Shown in pieces: positions 9,205 through 16,592 of a DNA stretch of 64,000 bases. Below the pieces are notes generated by a model. That model was not told the origin of the DNA. It saw only the letters and a list, made by a program, of their open reading frames with translations, and did not search any database. Where the stretch lies: contig NZ_FPAG01000001.1 of the NCBI RefSeq assembly GCF_900116365.1, positions 1-64,000 on the forward strand. The letters are read 5' to 3'. The stretch comes from Zhouia amylolytica (GTDB taxonomy: Bacteria; Bacteroidota; Bacteroidia; Flavobacteriales; Flavobacteriaceae). Position 1 is the first letter of the stretch. Every line of letters begins with the position of its first letter. Made by a program: the position numbers and the translations under genes.

Positions 9205-9636
9205 ATGAAAGATATAATAAATCAGATGCTAAAAGTACAAAATGGCCATAAAAAACAATTATTTATAGTAATGTCTATAATGATTTTTGGCTGTTCTTCA
9301 GTCAAACAAACATCCATTGATAGTGATGAGTATGATATATCGAGGTATCAAATATCAAACTCCCTAAAAAGTAAAAATCTAAATATCTCTATTTTTGATT
9401 ATGTTGATAGAAACAAAAGAATATCAGGGGCTATAGAAATTAATGGGGTTTTTATTAATAATCAAAATTTAGAAGATATCTCTTTAAGTGTTTCAACAAA
9501 TAAAACTTATGATATAAGTATATTGTATTTATCAAAAAAACCAATCAACATAAATAATCTGAAAGTAAAAAAAGGAGATTCTATTGCTATAAATGTATTT
9601 ATGAAAGATAGCATGGAACCTATTCATGAACAATAA
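9205..9636 (+). CDS. Small lipoprotein with carboxypeptidase-regulatory-like fold
   Basis: A lipoprotein signal (IVMSIMIFGCSS) precedes about 110 residues. The middle reads SGAIEINGVFINN and the end KVKKGDSIAINVFMKDS, in the style of the carboxypeptidase-regulatory-like beta-sandwich seen in many short Bacteroidota lipoproteins. The start may be ATG 9205 or ATG 9226. It is the last gene of the accessory island; its function is unknown. Confidence 0.55.
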   Translation: MKDIINQMLKVQNGHKKQLFIVMSIMIFGCSSVKQTSIDSDEYDISRYQISNSLKSKNLNISIFDYVDRNKRISGAIEINGVFINNQNLEDISLSVSTNKTYDISILYLSKKPININNLKVKKGDSIAINVFMKDSMEPIHEQ

Positions 9637-9645
9637 ACTTATTAG

Positions 9646-9720
9646 ACGTTTCATTCAGGCTGGTGAAAGCATAAATCCTTGTTCCTTTTATTTGTTTGTA
9701 ACCCAGCTCCCGTGACAAAG
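9646..9720. repeat. Diverged third copy of the long repeat (right part)
   Basis: The stretch begins GTTTCATTCAGGCTGGT, close to GTTTCCTCCTATTCTGGT of copies 1 and 2. It then shares AGCATA and, after about 20 extra bases, ends TAACCCAGCTCCCGTGACAAAG against TTAATCCAGCTCCCGATACAAAG. Only the right 70 or so bases are recognisable. It marks the right limit of the island, just after the last accessory lipoprotein. Confidence 0.5.
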
Positions 9721-9722
9721 AC

Positions 9723-9753
9723 AAAAGTCTTTCAGAAATGAGAGGCTTTTTTT
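9723..9753 (+). terminator. Terminator after third repeat
   Basis: The stem AAAGTCTTTCA / TGAGAGGCTTT (with G-U pairs) and a GAAA loop runs into seven T's. It sits at the same relative position as the terminator after repeat copy 2. Confidence 0.7.
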
Positions 9754-9886
9754 ATACATGAGATTTTGGGAAGTTTCTTTTTGAAAGAATAATGGATTAA
9801 GCATCGCATTAAGAGATTCCGCAATGAATGTGGAATGACACCGGGTGTGGAATGACTTGGGGAGCGGAATTGCACTGGGAGTGGTG

Positions 9887-9996
9887 AGTGGAGGGTGGAT
9901 TCCGCAATAAATGCGGAATGACATTGGGTGAGGAATGATATTGGAAGGCATCAGTGGAGGGTGGATTCCGCAATAAATGCGGAATGACATTGGGTG
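9887..9996. repeat. Two 44-bp direct repeats with palindromic core
   Basis: Identical 44-bp units lie at 9887-9930 and 9953-9996, each centred on the palindrome ATTCCGCA..TGCGGAAT. A weaker relative (ATTCCGCAATGAATGTGGAAT) occurs near 9817. The pattern resembles intergenic REP or MITE-type palindromes scattered in genomes. No transposase is nearby. Confidence 0.75.
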
Positions 9997-10099
9997 CGGA
10001 ATGACACTGGGAGTAATCAAAGGAGAATGGGTTCTAAATCATTTTTATTCAAAATACATATAAAGTGTTCCCTGATCTTTTATAGAAATACAAGGAAAC

Positions 10100-11311
10100 T
10101 TATTTAAATGCATCTTTATTTAATTCGGTCCTGTATTGGTTCGGGGGCATTCCATATTTTCTTTTAAAAGCTATGGTATAGTTATTAGGATGTGTGTAAC
10201 CAACGCGTTCAGCGATTTCACTAATAGAAAGGCTAGAATTTGTTAAAAGCCTGATTGAATGCTCTAATCGGGTTTGATTAAGGTAAGTAATCACAGGAGT
10301 CTCAAATAATATTGTGAACCCAGACTTTACTTTAAACTCATTAATCCCAAATTTCCTGGAAAGTCCCTTAATCGAAATTACTTCATTGAATTTTTTTTCT
10401 ATATAGTCTTTTATGGCATAAATAATAAAAACATCTTCAGTTTTAAGTTTATCAAGCCTTTTATCTTTTACAATATTACCACCCAGCAGAAAGGTCAGTA
10501 TCGCTGTCAGTTCTTCTCTTTTAACACCAAACCAAGGTAAATGGTCTGTCCCCTCTGAAAGAAACAGCTCTGACCCAGGTATATTTTGATGTAAAAAAAT
10601 GCTATGACCACTTTCCACTAGTTTATCCCCTGTTCTATGAATAAGTAAAACCGGCTGCTTTATCTTCTTAAGACATGATCTTACATCAATATCCAGATTC
10701 ATTTTATACAGAGCGATTGCGGCGGAAGGGCTTGCACTATGTCTTAGATAGGAAGCCCAATACTCCTGAACTTCACTATCGTTCATTACACTGGGAGCCA
10801 TCAATTGCAACCCTACAGGACCTCCCCAATTTTCTGCCATATAATTTATGGACTTTAAATGCCCCTCTTCATTGAGACCGTAAGGGTAATCATCGGATCT
10901 TACCCATTTTGCAAAGGAACCAAAAAGGATCAGTTTGGATACCTTTTTTGGGTATGCTGAGGCAAAATGTAAACCGAGTGGTCCCCCTTCGGAAAGTCCA
11001 AAAAGAGCTGCCTGTTCTATATTAGCATGTTTCATAACCGCTAACAGGTCTTCTGCTCGTTGATCCATATTTGGTAATTCATTCTCGTTTACCCTATCGG
11101 ATAATCCGGTTCCGCGTTTATCAAATAGAATCAGCCGGCAAAAACTTGTAAGGTGATTTACCCAAGCTGCCAATGGTGGAATATGTGAAAATTGTTCAAC
11201 ATTTGAGATCCAGCCAGGAATTACTATTAAACAAATGTCGCCACTACCAAATTCCTGATAGGCTATATTAACCTTCCCCGATTGGGCATATTTAGTACTT
11301 CCGGTTTGCAT
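10100..11311 (-). CDS. Alpha/beta-hydrolase fused to AraC-type DNA-binding domain
   Basis: This 403-residue protein has two modules. Residues 1-280 form an alpha/beta-hydrolase with nucleophile Ser107 in GLSEGG, a likely catalytic Asp229 (HRTGD) and His257 (EGTDHLPW). Residues about 297-395 form an AraC/XylS double helix-turn-helix (ISEIAERVGYTHPNNYTIAFKRKYG). Hydrolases of this type (SGKVNIAYQ..G start) are known fused to signalling domains such as adenylate cyclases or LuxR helices. Here the triad is intact, so the enzyme domain could act as a ligand-binding or ligand-destroying sensor for the DNA-binding domain. It is transcribed alone. The targets and small molecule are unknown. Confidence 0.85.
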   Translation of the reverse strand: MQTGSTKYAQSGKVNIAYQEFGSGDICLIVIPGWISNVEQFSHIPPLAAWVNHLTSFCRLILFDKRGTGLSDRVNENELPNMDQRAEDLLAVMKHANIEQAALFGLSEGGPLGLHFASAYPKKVSKLILFGSFAKWVRSDDYPYGLNEEGHLKSINYMAENWGGPVGLQLMAPSVMNDSEVQEYWASYLRHSASPSAAIALYKMNLDIDVRSCLKKIKQPVLLIHRTGDKLVESGHSIFLHQNIPGSELFLSEGTDHLPWFGVKREELTAILTFLLGGNIVKDKRLDKLKTEDVFIIYAIKDYIEKKFNEVISIKGLSRKFGINEFKVKSGFTILFETPVITYLNQTRLEHSIRLLTNSSLSISEIAERVGYTHPNNYTIAFKRKYGMPPNQYRTELNKDAFK

Positions 11312-11446
11312 TTTATAAAGTTAAATCTTTAAAATCTATATAAAAAATACTTTTCGCATAGATCATAATACCGATGTAATATTACTGACTATCAGCATCA
11401 TAGCTAATTTTGAAGTACAAAAGTTTAATCATTTAATACAAAAGAT

Positions 11447-11632
11447 ATGAAAACGCTAGTTAATGGATTTGGGGTAGTACTAATTACAATAATTGGACTA
11501 TTATTTTTGATATCCGACAGGTTATCTTATAAAAACTCGGGTGAGGGTAAAGTCTCAAAAGATTTAGGGAGTTTTGAAAAAGAACTTAAAAAAGAGATTG
11601 AGTTTGATCTCTATCATCGAGATTATCGATAA
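11447..11632 (+). CDS. Small single-span membrane protein, hypothetical
   Basis: This 61-residue frame has one hydrophobic helix at about residues 5-23 and a charged tail (SFEKELKKEIEFDLYHRD). It is divergent from the hydrolase-AraC gene, with a TAATTTTG box at 11405-11412 that fits the -7 element. Another frame, 11574-11864, overlaps its end but shows no recognisable features. Small frames like this are often chance, so the call is tentative. Confidence 0.35.
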   Translation: MKTLVNGFGVVLITIIGLLFLISDRLSYKNSGEGKVSKDLGSFEKELKKEIEFDLYHRDYR

Positions 11633-11868
11633 AAACATGTTTCACAGATTTATAAAGGGAAAGAGCCACAATGATTTTCTCGGGATTCAGCAACCAATAA
11701 CCTACCGATCTTTCCGATTAGGAAATTTGGCAGGTGTACTTCTTGCTAATGTTAGACATATAGTTTTTGATGATATTTTTATAATGCACGATGCGTTAAC
11801 CAAGTTCCCGCGAAATGAAAAGTACAGTTGCATAGTCGACTTTATATTTCATGGGATTACTTAGCTTC

Positions 11869-11905
11869 AATAAAAAATCAGGCCAAGAAATGACCTGATT
11901 ATCAA
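11869..11905 (-). terminator. Terminator of the metallopeptidase lipoprotein gene
   Basis: The stem AATCAGG / CCTGATT is followed, on the minus strand, by a run of T's. It lies about 75 bp beyond the stop of the gene ending at 11977 and closes the whole SusC-SusD operon. Confidence 0.65.
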
Positions 11906-11976
11906 CCAAATTAATTCGAAATTATTTCTGAGTATTCCGAATCTATTTTTAACCTAATTAAATTAAACCTTATGGT

Positions 11977-13620
11977 TTAATAAGCACTTATTTCTGCAAG
12001 GTGAGTAAAGAAGATGTCTTCCCCACTTCCGTTATCATGTCCTGTTAGAATATTAATTTTAAAATATCTGAATGATTGTGACTCGTTTAAATCTAAGGTT
12101 TCAACAGTTGAAGATCCAACGGTTCCGGATTGTATTTTGGTCCAGTTTACAGCATCATCACTAATTTCAATCTCAATATCCTTAACACGCCCATTAAATT
12201 TATTGCTTCGTTGATTGAATAAAAAACCCTTCACTACTTCTACGGTTCCTAAATCGATGGTGAAATTATGCGGGTAACCTGGTTGTGCTCCTTGCCATTG
12301 TGAATGCCAAAAAGTATTTGAATCTCCATCAATCAAGTATTTCGCTGCTCCATTTTCTGAACCTTCCCCATTGAGTTCTTCAGATGAAACCTGAACGATT
12401 TCCCAATTATCCTTGGATAGGGTTGTCACTTCTTTTAATTCCACATCAATATCCGGTTTGCCATCAACAAATTCATAGGAGTAATTCCAAACGGAAAAAT
12501 TACCGTTCTCATGAAGGAAGCGCAATCTTAAGTCAAATGGATATTGCCTAAAATCACCATCAATTCCAGACAATGGCATATCCAGAGATATGCTATCGCC
12601 ATTTATAATATTCCGGCTGGCCCATGTAACCGCATTATAATCAGCATCACTGCTACTGGTTTTAGGATCATTATAGGCTATAAATCCATTAACCGGGATA
12701 TCTGTTTCGAATTTCGCCCGAAAATATAATTTTTCAGCATCTGCAAACAGCCTAATAGAAATAGGGTTAAGGGACGGTGTTTGTTCATAAAAAGGCATGG
12801 AACCCACTTTATTCATCACCTGATTATTATTTAATATCAAAGCTGAAGCGAATGTTAAATGCACTCCATCCGGATTATCATTGAATTCATGATTTCCCAA
12901 CGACATCATGGAAGTCCAATTATCGGTTGCCTGGTGTTTGTTATGCGGCAGGTTTAATGCGTGACCAAGCTCATGAATGGTTCCTCCAATCCATAGTGAA
13001 TTTCCCTGTTGAGATCCATCTTGCCAATACTTCATATCGAAGTTGGTATAATCAAGGGCATAGCACCATTTTCCGATGCCATAAAAAGGTACACCTCCTG
13101 CATCCCAACCATTATCACCTTCCCGACTTGGCAAGAACACAATGCTGTGTGCTCCGGAAGATTCTCCCGGATTTTCGGAAAAGTACTCCTTTATTTCTTC
13201 TCCAGCCTTACCACCTCCTCCTTCATAGGGATAATATTCCTGACCATGGTTGCCATTAACTAAAATTACTTTAACATAGGACGGATCTTTTTCACTTTTA
13301 AGAAGCCCAAAAGTTTTATCGTTAATACCATATCGAGTCATCTCATCTTTATACCATTTTTGCATAAAGGTCATAATTCCCGATATCCTTTCATGATAAT
13401 TATCTAATGGATCTATGTCTGAGGGTACAAGGTATACCACATTTAAATTATGTTCGTAATCACTAATGTAATTGCCTAAATCAGGTTCTTGACCATTATC
13501 CGGTAATTCAGTTTCCGGATCCTTAACATTTTCATCCGGATTGTTAGATTCAGTCTCTGGTGACGAGCACCCCCACAGGGCCACCATTAACATGAAGAAA
13601 TAAGTTTTTACTTTTTTCAT
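11977..13620 (-). CDS. Metallopeptidase-like lipoprotein with C-terminal discoidin domain
   Basis: The start at 13620 gives a lipoprotein signal (FFMLMVALWGCSSPE) and a 547-residue protein; an upstream ATG would destroy the signal. After an acidic spacer comes a zinc-peptidase domain with His216-Glu217-x-x-His220 and His226 (HELGHALNLPH), then SMMSLG, which could be a Met-turn. The usual metzincin Gly is Asn here. Residues about 400-547 form a discoidin (F5/8 type C) ligand-binding domain paralogous to that of the next gene upstream. It is the last gene of the SusC-SusD operon. As a surface lipoprotein it probably cuts or binds a glycoprotein-type substrate; the substrate is inferred. Confidence 0.8.
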   Translation of the reverse strand: MKKVKTYFFMLMVALWGCSSPETESNNPDENVKDPETELPDNGQEPDLGNYISDYEHNLNVVYLVPSDIDPLDNYHERISGIMTFMQKWYKDEMTRYGINDKTFGLLKSEKDPSYVKVILVNGNHGQEYYPYEGGGGKAGEEIKEYFSENPGESSGAHSIVFLPSREGDNGWDAGGVPFYGIGKWCYALDYTNFDMKYWQDGSQQGNSLWIGGTIHELGHALNLPHNKHQATDNWTSMMSLGNHEFNDNPDGVHLTFASALILNNNQVMNKVGSMPFYEQTPSLNPISIRLFADAEKLYFRAKFETDIPVNGFIAYNDPKTSSSDADYNAVTWASRNIINGDSISLDMPLSGIDGDFRQYPFDLRLRFLHENGNFSVWNYSYEFVDGKPDIDVELKEVTTLSKDNWEIVQVSSEELNGEGSENGAAKYLIDGDSNTFWHSQWQGAQPGYPHNFTIDLGTVEVVKGFLFNQRSNKFNGRVKDIEIEISDDAVNWTKIQSGTVGSSTVETLDLNESQSFRYFKINILTGHDNGSGEDIFFTHLAEISAY

Positions 13621-13669
13621 ATCATATATAAACCAGAGGACCCCTTTTGAGTCCCCTGGTATTTTTAAA

Positions 13670-14740
13670 TTATTCGCCATAAACATCTAGCTCGGCCAAA
13701 AAGGTAAAATTATTTGGGCCTTCAATTGCTGTCATTCTAATATACCTCATCTCGGGATTAGACGACAATCTATAACTTTGACCGCTAAAATCTGTATTGT
13801 CAAAATCAAATTCACCAATCATTTCCCAGGTAGTATTATCTAAGCTTCCCTCAATTGTAAATTTGGTCATTCCTCTGCTATCATTGTTTCGAGTAAACAA
13901 TACGACTCTACTAACCACTTTTACCTCTTTCATATCTGCAGTGATCCAATGCGGGTAACTCGGAGAACCTGTCGACCAGGCAGAATGCCAGAAGGTATTG
14001 ACATCTCCATCTATCGCTGCTGTAGCATATCCGTTTACCGGACCTTCACCTCCAGCCTCCTGAGATGAAAAGTCAACAATCTCCCAATTAGACTTATCAA
14101 ATTTAGTTTCCGAGTATGGAGCCAATTCAAAAAATTGCGAAGGTGATTTTATCCCATTTTGACTGGTAACATATACTTCAAAGGTTTGCTCTTCATTAGA
14201 CAATCCTGATAGCACAGCCTCTCCGTCAACTTCAGAAGAATTCGCTACAAAAATTTGAGGTAATCCATCCACATCGACATATTTTATGTTTACTCCTACC
14301 TCTTTTTCTGTTAAGTTTTCCCATGTAACGATAACACTTCCAAAATCAGGGTTGGCTGCCAGGGTATTGGCCACAAACATGTATGGAGGCTTATTAGGTG
14401 TTACATTTAAGGTAGTAGGCTCGGACAAATTACCGTGTTTATCTGAAGCTGCAACCTTAAACTCATATGCTCTTTCTGAAAGTCCGGAGATGGTAGCAGC
14501 ATCATTGTATTCACTGAATTTTTGATGTTGAGGAATTCCATCATCATCTAAATAATCTACTCTTACAAACTCTACATTCTGATCGTCCGGAAAGCTCCAT
14601 GTAAAAATGGCTTCTCCGTATCCAGCCTCTACCGTAATATTACCGGGGGCTTCTAAAATAACAACATCGTTATCCTCATCACAAGCTGTGAAAGTCAATG
14701 CTGTTAAACAAACTATTAATAAACCATATAATTTCTTCAT
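13670..14740 (-). CDS. SusE-position lipoprotein, Fn3-like repeats plus discoidin domain
   Basis: The 356-residue lipoprotein (lipid Cys20, ALTFTAC) has two fibronectin-III-like beta domains (about 30-115 and 120-210) and a discoidin domain (about 220-356). This resembles the DUF4959/DUF5126/DUF5000-type proteins that follow SusD genes. The discoidin part shares NWEIV, GEG..NG and IDGD.NTFWHS with the C-terminus of the downstream metallopeptidase. It lies 11 bp after SusD and probably acts as an outer-surface glycan-binding protein. Confidence 0.8.
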   Translation of the reverse strand: MKKLYGLLIVCLTALTFTACDEDNDVVILEAPGNITVEAGYGEAIFTWSFPDDQNVEFVRVDYLDDDGIPQHQKFSEYNDAATISGLSERAYEFKVAASDKHGNLSEPTTLNVTPNKPPYMFVANTLAANPDFGSVIVTWENLTEKEVGVNIKYVDVDGLPQIFVANSSEVDGEAVLSGLSNEEQTFEVYVTSQNGIKSPSQFFELAPYSETKFDKSNWEIVDFSSQEAGGEGPVNGYATAAIDGDVNTFWHSAWSTGSPSYPHWITADMKEVKVVSRVVLFTRNNDSRGMTKFTIEGSLDNTTWEMIGEFDFDNTDFSGQSYRLSSNPEMRYIRMTAIEGPNNFTFLAELDVYGE

Positions 14741-14751
14741 AATCTTAATTT

Positions 14752-16587
14752 TTACCAGCCTGGGTTCTGCACTAAATTTTGATTTATTTCAACTTCAGAT
14801 AATCTAATTGGAAACAGGTAATATCCTGGAGTTGTAAAAACTCTGTTTTCAACATTGACCGGCTTATAGAAGTCTACCGCTTCTGAGGATCTAATATCTA
14901 ATCCTTGAGCAGGCACATTAAACATTTCTCCTTGTTTCCACCTTCTAACATCCCAGGTTCTATGTCCTTCATAACACAATTCAATATTTCTTTCCTGTTG
15001 AATAATCGCTCTCATTTCTTCTTTAGAAAAGGATGATTTTCCTACCAGGGACCAAGCTTCCAACACACCAGGAACATTGGATCTTTCTCTGATCAAATCT
15101 AAATATTGAATTACTTCAGCATGTCTAGCGGCTCCATAAGCTTCGTTTAATGCTTCTGCATAATTCAGATAGAGCTCTGCCATTCTAACCAAAGGCCATG
15201 GATAGTTAATAACTTGATTTTCAGAAGATGAAATGATCGTTTGAGGATGAACCCCCTTTTTAACCAGATATCCTGTAGGGGAATAATCATTAAGACCATT
15301 GGCCCATCCATGCGCTTCATCCATTCGCATTTTTAAAACTACTTCTGTATTATTTACTTCAAACAAGCCTCTATCAAAACCGACAGTCGCATAAAATCTT
15401 GGCTCTCTGTTTCTGTGTAAAATAATTGTACTGTCTGCCATTTGAAATCTTGCGCTATAATTATAAGCCGGATCTACATCAATAGGCAAGCCATTCTCAG
15501 TGTAGAATGTTTCTACCATGGACAGTGAGCATGATTGTCCGTTATAGGAATTACTAGAGATTCTCGGAATACTATGACGTTGCCACCCGTAATATCCTTC
15601 TGGCACAGAGTACCCCCATACCACTTCTTTATTCCACGGGTCTACCATTGAATATCGATAATTAAGGGCTCCTTGTTCCATTTCATTATCACCTTCATTA
15701 CTATAAGCATATAAATCATGACCTATAGTCTGAGCTGCTTCGATTGCATCTTTATTCGCATCTGCGGCCAACACCCATTTTTGTTCATCATAAGATGTAT
15801 TCATCAATGGTGTTCCGTCATGCCCTGTAAAATCAGCATAAAACTCCGAGTTACCATTAAACAAAGGGCTTGCCGCATAAAGCAACACTCTTGCCTTTAA
15901 GGCTTTTGCTATAGCTTTATTTACCCTGCCTAATTCCCTATCGGTAGAAACATCGTTTGGCAGTAAAGCATAGGCCTCATCAAACTTTTGGGCAATAAAC
16001 TCTACACATTGATCGTATGGAATTCGCGGGGCATAAAAGTCTTCTCCTGAAGCATCCAAAGGCACCTCATTTTCCATAAGAACGATTGGGCCATATTGAC
16101 GAAGTAAAATAAAATGATAATACCCTATAAGAAATGTAGCCTCCCCCTTCATTCTTCTTACCTCCGCTTGAGAGAAATCCGGAGTTTTATCTATATTATT
16201 CAAAAAGATATAGGCTTGCCTGATTCCATCATACATATCAATAGAACCCGCAGCTGTCCAATAATCGAAAAATGGATCAGAAGCATTTAACTCGCCCCTC
16301 ATCATCCTTTTAGCATGATACCACGATCTATCCCAGGGCGTAACCATTTCATCAGTTCCCCAAAGGGCAATAGAACTGAACATATCATTTTCCTGAGGCA
16401 TGAAGCCATACACAGAATATAAAAAGTTTAGGGCTTCATTTGGCCTGTTAAATGCATCATCCAAAGTTGAAACATCGTCAGGAACTATATCCAGATATTC
16501 ATCGCATGAGGTCGATAGCATCATAAAAGAAAAGGCTATTACCAAAAGCAATCTATTTGTTGTTTTAAATCTTGTCTTCATAATCAA
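14752..16587 (-). CDS. SusD/RagB family nutrient-binding lipoprotein
   Basis: At 611 residues this has the usual SusD length. A lipoprotein signal (FSFMMLSTSCDEYLD) is followed by the characteristic N-terminal DIVPDDVSTLDDAF and TPR-like helices, and by the RagB-type C-terminus (RNIELCYEGHRTWDVRRWKQGE). The start is either 16587 or the second ATG at 16581. It begins 5 bp after susC. The protein forms the lid of the SusC transporter and captures the substrate at the cell surface; the substrate cannot be read from the sequence. Confidence 0.95.
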   Translation of the reverse strand: MIMKTRFKTTNRLLLVIAFSFMMLSTSCDEYLDIVPDDVSTLDDAFNRPNEALNFLYSVYGFMPQENDMFSSIALWGTDEMVTPWDRSWYHAKRMMRGELNASDPFFDYWTAAGSIDMYDGIRQAYIFLNNIDKTPDFSQAEVRRMKGEATFLIGYYHFILLRQYGPIVLMENEVPLDASGEDFYAPRIPYDQCVEFIAQKFDEAYALLPNDVSTDRELGRVNKAIAKALKARVLLYAASPLFNGNSEFYADFTGHDGTPLMNTSYDEQKWVLAADANKDAIEAAQTIGHDLYAYSNEGDNEMEQGALNYRYSMVDPWNKEVVWGYSVPEGYYGWQRHSIPRISSNSYNGQSCSLSMVETFYTENGLPIDVDPAYNYSARFQMADSTIILHRNREPRFYATVGFDRGLFEVNNTEVVLKMRMDEAHGWANGLNDYSPTGYLVKKGVHPQTIISSSENQVINYPWPLVRMAELYLNYAEALNEAYGAARHAEVIQYLDLIRERSNVPGVLEAWSLVGKSSFSKEEMRAIIQQERNIELCYEGHRTWDVRRWKQGEMFNVPAQGLDIRSSEAVDFYKPVNVENRVFTTPGYYLFPIRLSEVEINQNLVQNPGW

Positions 16588-16592
16588 TTACT

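Larger units (their letters stand above)
9637..10099. other. Gene-free repeat-rich stretch at island end
   Basis: These 463 bases contain the diverged third copy of the long repeat, a terminator, and a cluster of ATTCCGCAAT..ATGCGGAAT palindromes with a duplicated 44-bp unit. The minus-strand frame that crosses the palindromes is low-complexity and follows the repeats, so I do not call it a gene. Confidence 0.6.

Noticed and set aside
9806-9996. Possible CRISPR-like repeats
   Set aside because: Only two exact units, spacer-length not regular, palindrome-centred, no cas genes anywhere in the window.
9688-10020. Minus-strand open frame with repeated IPHPMSFRIYCGIHPPL text
   Set aside because: It is a translation of the 44-bp palindromic repeats; composition is low-complexity and there is no start or family support.
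11574-11864. 96-residue plus-strand frame overlapping the small membrane protein
   Set aside because: No signal peptide, domain or neighbour support; frames of this length occur by chance in AT-rich DNA.
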